Assembly (NCBI RefSeq): GCF_029626155.1
Contig: NZ_JARUBL010000001.1
Location: forward strand, 62,001 to 126,000
From: Solwaraspora sp. WMMD1047
Lineage (GTDB): Bacteria; Actinomycetota; Actinomycetes; Mycobacteriales; Micromonosporaceae
Length of the DNA: 64,000 bases
Direction of reading: 5' to 3'
The translations under genes were made by a program, and so were the position numbers. The notes beneath the pieces are model-generated. The model had not been told where the DNA came from, did not search any database, and worked only from the letters and a program-made list of their open reading frames with translations. Positions 58,284 to 64,000 of this stretch are shown here, piece after piece (positions within the stretch are counted from its first letter, which is position 1; each line of letters begins with the position of its first letter).

Positions 58284-59429
58284 ATGGATTTCGGGCTGAC
58301 GGCCGAGCAGAGCAAGCGCCTCGACGAACTGACCGGCGCGGTCCGCGACCGGCTCGCCACCGACGGACCGCCGGGGTCGGCGGACCGTTCCCCGCGTCAG
58401 CGGTGGCGGGTGGCGGCCGAGCTGGGGCTGACCGGCCTGTGCCTGCCCGCCGAGCACGGCGGCGGCGGGCTCGGCGCGCTGGACACCGCGCTCTGCCTGG
58501 AGGCGACCACCCGGGGTGGCGCGGAGACCGGGCTGGCGTTCGCGATCGCCGCGCACCTGCTCGCCTGCGGCGTACCGATCCGCGACTTCGCGGCGGAGCC
58601 GACCCGGGCCGAGCTGCTGACCGGGCTGGCGAGCGGCGAGCTGATCGCCGCGAACGCGATGACCGAGGACGAGGCGGGTTCGGACGTCAGCCGGCTGACC
58701 ACCACGGCCGTCCGCGACGGCGACGGCTGGCGCCTCGACGGGGTGAAGTCGTTCGTCAGCAACGGGCCGATCGCGGACCTGCTCGTCACCTACGCGGTCA
58801 CCGACCCGGCGGCCGGCCACCTCGGGATCACCGCGTTCGCCGTACCGCGGCACTCGCCCGGCGTCACGGTCAGCCCGCCGCTGGCAAAACTCGGCCTGCA
58901 CGGCTGCCAGGCCGGCCGGGTGGAGTTCGCCGGCTGCCGGATCCCGGACCGCTACCGGCTCGGTGACGAGGGCAGCGGCAGCGCGGTGTTCCAGCACTCG
59001 ATGGGCTGGGAGCGGGCCTGCCTCTTCGGCATCTACCTGGGCGCGATGGACGAACAGCTGCACCGCGCGATCCGGCACGCCGGGCAGCGCCGCCAGTTCG
59101 GCCGCAGCATCGGCGACTTCCAGGCGGTGTCGCACCGGATAGCCGGCATGAAACAGCGGCTGGAGGCCGCCCGGCTGCTGCTCTACCGGGCCTGCTGGGC
59201 GTTGGACCGGGACACCGACGACCGGATCGCGGCCGCCGCGCTGTCCAAGGTGGCCGTCTCGGAGGCGGCGGTGGCGAACGGACTCGACGCGATCCACCTC
59301 TTCGGGGCCGCCGGCTACCTCGTCCCGACCGGGATCGAGGCCGGCCTGCGCGACGCGATCCCGGCGGGGATCTTTTCCGGGACCACCGAGATCCAGCGGG
59401 ACATCATCGCCCGGGAGGTGGGTCTGTGA
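58284..59429 (+). CDS. L-prolyl-S-carrier dehydrogenase (acyl-CoA dehydrogenase family, PltE/CloN3/RedW-like)
   Basis: A 381-residue flavoprotein: AMTEDEAGSDVSRLTTTA and SFVSNGPIADL in the middle domain, MGWERACLF with the Glu used as base in this subfamily, RRQFGRSIGDFQAVSHRIAGM and FSGTTEIQRDIIAREVGL at the end. Placed next to a proline-type adenylation gene, it oxidises prolyl-S-carrier to pyrrolyl-2-carboxyl-S-carrier. Its stop overlaps the adenylation gene's GTG. ATG at 58284 follows gcggaaggcg. Confidence 0.9.
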   Translation: MDFGLTAEQSKRLDELTGAVRDRLATDGPPGSADRSPRQRWRVAAELGLTGLCLPAEHGGGGLGALDTALCLEATTRGGAETGLAFAIAAHLLACGVPIRDFAAEPTRAELLTGLASGELIAANAMTEDEAGSDVSRLTTTAVRDGDGWRLDGVKSFVSNGPIADLLVTYAVTDPAAGHLGITAFAVPRHSPGVTVSPPLAKLGLHGCQAGRVEFAGCRIPDRYRLGDEGSGSAVFQHSMGWERACLFGIYLGAMDEQLHRAIRHAGQRRQFGRSIGDFQAVSHRIAGMKQRLEAARLLLYRACWALDRDTDDRIAAAALSKVAVSEAAVANGLDAIHLFGAAGYLVPTGIEAGLRDAIPAGIFSGTTEIQRDIIAREVGL

Positions 59430-60928
59430 GCCTGCACGAACTGCTCAGCAACTCCGCCCGGCGGCACCCGGACCGGCCCGCCGTCACCGGCCCCACCGGT
59501 GAGCTCAGCTACGCCGAGCTGGACCGGCAGGCCGACGAACTGGCGCTGGTGCTCGCCGACCGTGGGGTGCGGGCCGGCGACCGGGTCGTCGTCTGGGCCG
59601 ACAAGTCGCCCCGGGTGGTGGTGGCCACCCAGGCCGTCCTGCGGCTCGGCGCGGCGTACGTGCCGGCGACCGGGGCCACCCCGGCGGCCCGGGTGGCCGC
59701 GATGGCCGGCGACTGCGCCGCCCGGGCGGTCTGCGCGGGCGGTGACGAGCTGGCCCGGCTCACCGGTGAACTCGACGACACGGTCGCCCGGGTCGACCTG
59801 GCCGCGCCGACACCACCCGCGGCCGGGCCGGTGCACACCCCGGTCGGCCCCGACGACCTGGCGTACATCCTCTACACCTCCGGATCGACCGGCCGACCGA
59901 AGGGCGTCTGCGTCAGCCATCGCAACGCCCGCGCCTTCGTCGACTGGGCAGTGACCGAGCTGGCGGCCGTCCCGGCGGACCGGTTCGCCAACCACGCCCC
60001 GCTGACCTTCGACCTGTCGGTGCTCGACCTCTACGCGGCGTTCGCCGTCGGCGCGGCGGTGGTGCTGATCCCGGCCGAGCTGGGGTACGCCCCGGAGGCG
60101 CTCGTGGACGTGCTGCACGACGAGCGGATCACCGTCTGGTACTCGGTCCCGTCCGCGCTGATCTTCATGATCCGCGACGGCGGGCTGCTGGACCGGCCGG
60201 CACCGGCGGCGCTGCGCGCGCTTCTCTTCGCCGGCGAGCCGTTCCCCATCCCGTACGTGCGGAGCCTGGCCGGCTGGACCCGGGCCCGGCTGCTCAACCT
60301 CTACGGGCCGACCGAGACGAACGTCTGCACCTTCCACCAGGTGACCGCCGACGACCTCGGCCGGGACCGGCCGGTGCCGATCGGCCGGGCCAGCTGCGGC
60401 AACACCGTCTGGGCGCGGCAGCCCGACGGCACCCCGGCCGGGCCGGGCGGCGAGGGCGAACTACTGGTGGACGGCCCGACGGTGATGCTCGGCTACTGGG
60501 GGCGGCCGGCGCAGGTCGGCCCGTACCCGACCGGCGACATCGTCCGGGTGCTGCCGGACGGCGGGTTCGACTACCTCGGGCGGACCGACCACATGGTGAA
60601 GGTGCGCGGCAACCGGGTGGAGCTGGGCGAGGTGGAGGCCGTGCTGGCCGCCCACCCGGACGTGGCGGAGGCGGCGGTGGTGCTGGTCGGCCAGGGCGTG
60701 GAGGCGGTCCTGGTGGCCCACCTGGTCGGTCGGCCCGGCAGCCGGCCGGCGGCGCTGTCGGTGCGCGGGTACGCGGCGCGGCGGCTTCCGCTCTACATGG
60801 TGCCCGGCGAGATCCGGATCGTGCCGGAGCTGCCCCGGACCCGCAACGGCAAGATCGACCGGACGGCGCTGGCCGACGGGTCCGCGCGGCGGGCGGACAC
60901 CGACAGCCAGGTGCCGGCCGGCCGGTGA
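59426..60928 (+). CDS. L-proline adenylation enzyme (PltF/CloN4/RedM-like)
   Basis: A 500-residue stand-alone adenylation protein with A3 ILYTSGSTGRPKGVCVSH, A5 LNLYGPTETNVCTF, A7 YPTGDIVR, A8 YLGRTDHMVKVRGNRVELGEVE and A10 Lys in TRNGKIDR. The segment HAPLTFDLSVLDLYAAF is typical of the proline-specific group. It loads proline onto the carrier at 44587, which is 15 kb away. It ends 1 bp from the convergent 2,3-dehydratase gene, with no room for a terminator. Confidence 0.9.
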   Translation: MSLHELLSNSARRHPDRPAVTGPTGELSYAELDRQADELALVLADRGVRAGDRVVVWADKSPRVVVATQAVLRLGAAYVPATGATPAARVAAMAGDCAARAVCAGGDELARLTGELDDTVARVDLAAPTPPAAGPVHTPVGPDDLAYILYTSGSTGRPKGVCVSHRNARAFVDWAVTELAAVPADRFANHAPLTFDLSVLDLYAAFAVGAAVVLIPAELGYAPEALVDVLHDERITVWYSVPSALIFMIRDGGLLDRPAPAALRALLFAGEPFPIPYVRSLAGWTRARLLNLYGPTETNVCTFHQVTADDLGRDRPVPIGRASCGNTVWARQPDGTPAGPGGEGELLVDGPTVMLGYWGRPAQVGPYPTGDIVRVLPDGGFDYLGRTDHMVKVRGNRVELGEVEAVLAAHPDVAEAAVVLVGQGVEAVLVAHLVGRPGSRPAALSVRGYAARRLPLYMVPGEIRIVPELPRTRNGKIDRTALADGSARRADTDSQVPAGR

Positions 60929-60929
60929 C

Positions 60930-62366
60930 TCACCAGAGACTGTGTACGCAGGCCAGCAGGCTGCGGGCCTCGATGTTCAGGTAGTGCCCGTGCCGGAGCA
61001 GGTCCATCAGCTGGCGGACGGTCATCCAGCAGTAGTTCTCCGGCACCTCCACCGGGAACTCGTCGCCCACCTCGACCACCCGGTAGCGGGTCTGGGAGTG
61101 GTAGAACCGCCCGCCCTCCTCGGAGAGCACCGAGTCGAACCGCACCCGGCCGGGGTCGGCCGAGAACACCTCGTCCACGAAGGGCGTACCGGAGTCGGTG
61201 GCCGAACCGTCGCAGTTGGGTAGCTGCACGGTCGGCGCCATTTCGAGGATGTCCAGCAGACCCGGCTCGGGTCGGGCCTGCACCAGCAGATGCAGGACCC
61301 CCTTGATCGGCCGGGCCAGGAACGCGGCGAGCCCGTGGTCACGCGGGGCCAGCAGCGGCTGGGTCCAGGTGGTGACCTCCCGGTTGCCGGCCGCCACCCG
61401 GACCGCGATGATCCGGGCCGACCGCCCCTCGTCGTCGCCGATCTCGTCGGCGGTCCGGGTCCACCCGGTGATCCCGGTCAGCGGCAACAACCGGGAGGTC
61501 CACTCGCACCTCGTCTTCGCCTCGATGAACCAGGTCAGCACCTCCTCCGGGGTGTGCAGCGAGGCGGCGGCCGGACCGGCCGACGGAGACTGGTAGGAGC
61601 GCAGCAGCGCGTCGGTGAACGCGTCGACGGCCGGGCCGACGGGCGCGCTGGGGTGCGCGAACGGCATGCAGGAGAGCACCGTCCGGGCATCCATGTTGAT
61701 CAGGTTGTCGGTCCGGAGCAGGGCCCGGATCTGGTGCAGGGTCAGCCAGCAGAAGTCCTCGTGCACCGGGACCTCGCCGGTCACCCGGACCACCATGTTG
61801 CGGTTGCTCTTGTGCCAGAACCAGGCGCCCTGCTCGGACTGGAGCACGTCGACGAGCACCTCGCCGCGGGTCGGGCCGCGGAAGTGCTCCAGGTAGCGGG
61901 TGTCCCCGCCACGGTGGATGCGGGTGTAGTTGCTGCGGGTGGCCTGAACGGTCGGGGAGAGCTGCAGGGTGTTGACGTTGCCGGGCTCCATCTTCGCCTG
62001 CATCAGGCAGTGCAGCACCCCGTCGAACTCCTTGACCAGGATGCCGAGCACCCCGATCTCCGGCTGGTTGATGATGGGTCGGGACCAGTCCGACGTGCCG
62101 CCGTCGCGGACCCCGACCCCCTCGATCGCGAAGAACTTCCCGCTCTCGTGGACCAGATTGCCGCCGTCGGGCCGGAAATGCCACTTGTCCAGTTCGGAGA
62201 ACGGGATGGTGACCACCTCGAACCGGCCGGCGCGGTGCCGGTCGGCCCACCATTCGTGAAAGGCCAGTCCGGCCGAGATCGCCGGATCGGCGGCGAGTGC
62301 CGAGAGGGTGAACTGCGCCGCGGTGTCCAGTGCGGTGCCATCCGGATAGGCGAGTTGATTGGTCAC
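60930..62366 (-). CDS. NDP-hexose 2,3-dehydratase (EvaA/TylX3-like)
   Basis: A 478-residue protein of two tandem homologous halves, each containing a QA(K/R)xEPG-type motif (CLMQAKMEPGNVNTLQLSPTVQAT in the first and LLVQARPEPGLLDILEMAPTVQL in the second) and a YxWMTLxQL-type repeat end (CWLTLHQIRALLR; CWMTVRQLMDLLR). This is the family that removes the C2 hydroxyl of TDP-4-keto-6-deoxyglucose, the first step to 2,6-dideoxysugars. It is 30 bp after the aminotransferase gene on the same strand. Confidence 0.9.
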   Translation of the reverse strand: MTNQLAYPDGTALDTAAQFTLSALAADPAISAGLAFHEWWADRHRAGRFEVVTIPFSELDKWHFRPDGGNLVHESGKFFAIEGVGVRDGGTSDWSRPIINQPEIGVLGILVKEFDGVLHCLMQAKMEPGNVNTLQLSPTVQATRSNYTRIHRGGDTRYLEHFRGPTRGEVLVDVLQSEQGAWFWHKSNRNMVVRVTGEVPVHEDFCWLTLHQIRALLRTDNLINMDARTVLSCMPFAHPSAPVGPAVDAFTDALLRSYQSPSAGPAAASLHTPEEVLTWFIEAKTRCEWTSRLLPLTGITGWTRTADEIGDDEGRSARIIAVRVAAGNREVTTWTQPLLAPRDHGLAAFLARPIKGVLHLLVQARPEPGLLDILEMAPTVQLPNCDGSATDSGTPFVDEVFSADPGRVRFDSVLSEEGGRFYHSQTRYRVVEVGDEFPVEVPENYCWMTVRQLMDLLRHGHYLNIEARSLLACVHSLW

Positions 62367-62396
62367 CTTGATCTCCTTCCGCTCACAGCGATGCGT

Positions 62397-63506
62397 TCAC
62401 AGCGACGCCAGTACGCGGCGCAGCGCGTCGATAACCTTTTCCTGGTCCTGAATCGAGAGTGAGGGGTACATCGGAAGGGAGAAGATCTCCTTGGCGGCGG
62501 CCTCGGTGACCGGGAACGCGCCCGTCGGGTAGCCGAGGTGGGCGAAGCCGGTCATCGTGTGCACCGGCCACGGGTAGCTGATGTTCAACGAGATGTCGTA
62601 CGCCTTCAGCGCCTCGATGATCCTGTCGCGCTGCGGGTGCCGGACGACGTACACGTAGTAGACGTGGTCGTTGCCCGGGGCGACCGTCGGCAGCACGATC
62701 TCGGTGTCGGCCAGCGCCTCGGCGTACCGGTCGGCGACCGCCCGCCGGTCGGCGAGGTAGCCGTCGAGCCGGGTCAGCTTGCGGCTGAGGATCTCGGCGT
62801 GCACCTCGTCGAGCCGGCTGTTGTGCCCGGGGGTCTCGACCACGTAGTACTGGTCCTTCATGCCGTAGTAGCGCAGCCGGCGCAGCCGGCTCTCCACCTC
62901 GGCGTCGTCGGTGATGACCGCCCCTCCGTCGCCGTACGCGCCGAGCACCTTGGTGGGGTAGAACGAGAAGGCGGCGGCCCGCCCCATCGAGCCGGCGATG
63001 GTGCCGTGGTGGCGGGCACCGTGCGCCTGGGCGCAGTCCTCGAAGATCACCAGACCGTGCTTGTCGGCCAGCGCCTTCAGCGGCGCCATGTCGACACACT
63101 GGCCGTACAGGTGCACCGGCAGCAGGCAGCGGGTGCGCTCGGTGATGGCGGCCTCGACCTGGGCGACGTCCATCAGGTAGGTGTCGGGGTGCACGTCGAC
63201 GAAGACCGGCGTCGCGCCCACCGAGTCGATGGCGAGGATGGTCGGGGCGGCGGTGTTCGACACCGTGATCACCTCGTCGCCGGGACCGACCCCGACCGAC
63301 TGCAGGCCGAGCACGATGGCGTCGGTGCCGTTGTCGACGCCGACGCAGTGCGCCAGGCCGTGGTATTCGGCGAACGCCGCCTCGAACTTGCGGACGCTAC
63401 GTCCCAGCACGAGTTGACCGGAGCGGAACACGCTGTCGACGGCATCGAGGATGTCGTCCCGCTCCTTCTCGTACTCCTGCAGATAGCCCCATACGTAAAG
63501 GGTCAT
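62397..63506 (-). CDS. TDP-3-keto-sugar 3-aminotransferase (DegT family, EvaB-like)
   Basis: A 369-residue PLP enzyme: [17 protein letters not shown], Schiff-base Lys in [20 protein letters not shown], and [18 protein letters not shown] at 63506 is chosen because [20 protein letters not shown] is how EvaB-type enzymes begin; a GTG at 63539 would add 11 residues. With the 2,3-dehydratase and C-methyltransferase it builds a 3-amino-3-C-methyl-2,3,6-trideoxyhexose-type donor. It differs in type from the FdtB-like enzyme at 47721. Confidence 0.88.
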   Translation of the reverse strand: MTLYVWGYLQEYEKERDDILDAVDSVFRSGQLVLGRSVRKFEAAFAEYHGLAHCVGVDNGTDAIVLGLQSVGVGPGDEVITVSNTAAPTILAIDSVGATPVFVDVHPDTYLMDVAQVEAAITERTRCLLPVHLYGQCVDMAPLKALADKHGLVIFEDCAQAHGARHHGTIAGSMGRAAAFSFYPTKVLGAYGDGGAVITDDAEVESRLRRLRYYGMKDQYYVVETPGHNSRLDEVHAEILSRKLTRLDGYLADRRAVADRYAEALADTEIVLPTVAPGNDHVYYVYVVRHPQRDRIIEALKAYDISLNISYPWPVHTMTGFAHLGYPTGAFPVTEAAAKEIFSLPMYPSLSIQDQEKVIDALRRVLASL

Positions 63507-63583
63507 GTTCGGCGTCACCTCGGGGGTCGTTTCGGGCACGGATCATCGGGTGGAACTCGGGTCGAGCGGTGGCACGCGGTGGG

Positions 63584-64000
63584 CTACGGGTGGAACTCGC
63601 CGCGCAGGTACTGGTCGCGGCAGGTGCCGCGGCGGATCTTCCCGCTGCTCGTCCGGGCCAGCAGGCCGCGCCGCACCAGGACGAGGTCGTGGACGTCGAC
63701 GCCGTGTCGCCGGGTCACCTCGCGGCGCAGCGCGGCCCGGGTCGCGTCCCGGGCGGCCGGCTCCGCGCCGAGCAGGTCCCGGTTCGCCTCCAGCAGGACG
63801 ATCAGCCGTTCGGTGCCGTCCAGGTCGACGGCGAAGGCGGCGGCCAGGCCCGGGTTCGGTTCCCCGACGGCCTGCTGCACGGTGATCTCGATGTCGTCCG
63901 GGTAGTGGTTGCGTCCCCGCACGATGACGAGATCCTTGAGCCGGCCGGTCACGTGCAGCCGGCCGTCCAGAAGAAAACCCAGGTCACCGGTACGCAACCA
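63584..64000 (-). CDS. Fatty-acyl-AMP ligase (FAAL), C-terminal part; gene runs off the right edge
   Basis: The visible 138 residues are the C-terminal domain: WLRTGDLGFLLDGRLHVTG, RLKDLVIVRGRNHYPDDIE, and SSGKIRRGTCRDQYLRG with the A10 Lys. RGRNHYPDDIE is typical of FAALs, which activate fatty acids for carrier proteins and start PKS or lipopeptide assembly. The frame is open to position 64000, so the internal ATG at 63997 is not the start. Its presence predicts acyl-chain assembly genes further right. Confidence 0.88.
   Translation of the reverse strand, partial: WLRTGDLGFLLDGRLHVTGRLKDLVIVRGRNHYPDDIEITVQQAVGEPNPGLAAAFAVDLDGTERLIVLLEANRDLLGAEPAARDATRAALRREVTRRHGVDVHDLVLVRRGLLARTSSGKIRRGTCRDQYLRGEFHP

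Noticed and set aside
46323-64000. Glycopeptide (vancomycin-like) cluster, because of EvaA/B/C-like genes
   Set aside because: No NRPS, crosslinking P450s or hydroxyphenylglycine genes; the sugar genes occur in many cluster types.
38808-64000. Spirotetronate cluster with chloropyrrole-sugar (pyrrolosporin/decatromicin-like)
   Set aside because: Tailoring would fit, but no tetronate genes or PKS are in the window; kept only as the alternative aglycone if the right half is a separate cluster.

Overview
The window is very GC-rich, densely coded DNA with many GTG starts and 4-bp stop/start overlaps. Gene content (ECF sigma with membrane partner, LytS/LytTR pair, NUDIX/kinase/vWA/PurA-like operon, large secondary-metabolite cluster) points to a filamentous actinomycete, probably Micromonosporaceae; this taxonomic call is an inference from style and content. 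I saw no rRNA, tRNA, CRISPR array or insertion sequence.

Left part (1-28.6 kb) is ordinary actinomycete chromosome: an ABC exporter cut by the left edge, an ECF sigma factor and its membrane partner, an acetate-type symporter with a DUF485 partner, a two-component system with a DUF4173-like membrane protein, a secreted beta-sandwich repeat protein, a LytS/LytTR system, a polyprenyl-phosphate sugar transferase, an Fpg/Nei glycosylase, a GT4 glycosyltransferase, a four-gene operon NUDIX regulator - J-domain/kinase-like - vWA - adenylosuccinate-synthetase-like, a CYP152-type P450, and a response-regulator/thioredoxin-reductase-like fusion beside a cNMP-binding histidine kinase. A MacB-type ABC exporter (28.7-32.2 kb) ends in a strong bidirectional terminator.

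From 32.3 kb to the right edge lies a biosynthetic cluster. Its left arm is a class III lanthipeptide locus: on the minus strand GNAT acyltransferase, LanD-type flavoprotein decarboxylase, LanKC synthetase and a two-gene ABC exporter; divergently, a 30-residue precursor gene (38524-38616) that is too short for routine ORF calling and ends Ser-x-x-Ser-Ser-Gly-Cys, a possible substrate for labionin/avionin formation plus C-terminal Cys decarboxylation. Such GNAT + LanD + LanKC + C-terminal-Cys loci are the hallmark of lipolanthines (microvionin, goadvionin), where a GNAT joins an acyl chain to the peptide.

The precursor is the first gene of a plus-strand run that continues into a second ABC exporter, an NDP-sugar dehydrogenase and decarboxylase, a prolyl-type carrier protein and a flavin halogenase (to 46.25 kb). 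The remaining cluster holds a cation/proton antiporter, 3,4-ketoisomerase/aminotransferase pair, a second carrier protein, a second GNAT paralogous to the first, a sugar C-methyltransferase, four glycosyltransferases, a KAS III-like acyltransferase, a prolyl-carrier dehydrogenase, a prolyl adenylation enzyme, an NDP-hexose 2,3-dehydratase, a second sugar aminotransferase and the end of a fatty-acyl-AMP ligase. Together these predict a chlorinated pyrrole-2-carboxyl group and several deoxy/amino/branched sugars. A near-identical 16-bp palindrome lies in both divergent promoter regions (38180 and 50272), upstream of the two GNAT operons, which is sequence evidence that the lanthipeptide and sugar/pyrrole halves are co-regulated.

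The best reading is a hybrid pathway: a polyketide or fatty-acyl chain (assembly genes expected beyond 64 kb) condensed to an avionin-type lanthipeptide and decorated with chloropyrrole and up to four sugars. The alternative is two adjacent clusters. The four glycosyltransferases form a nested inverted duplication centred near 54.5 kb, with 446-bp (apparently perfect) and 419-bp (near-perfect) blocks embedded in otherwise diverged genes.
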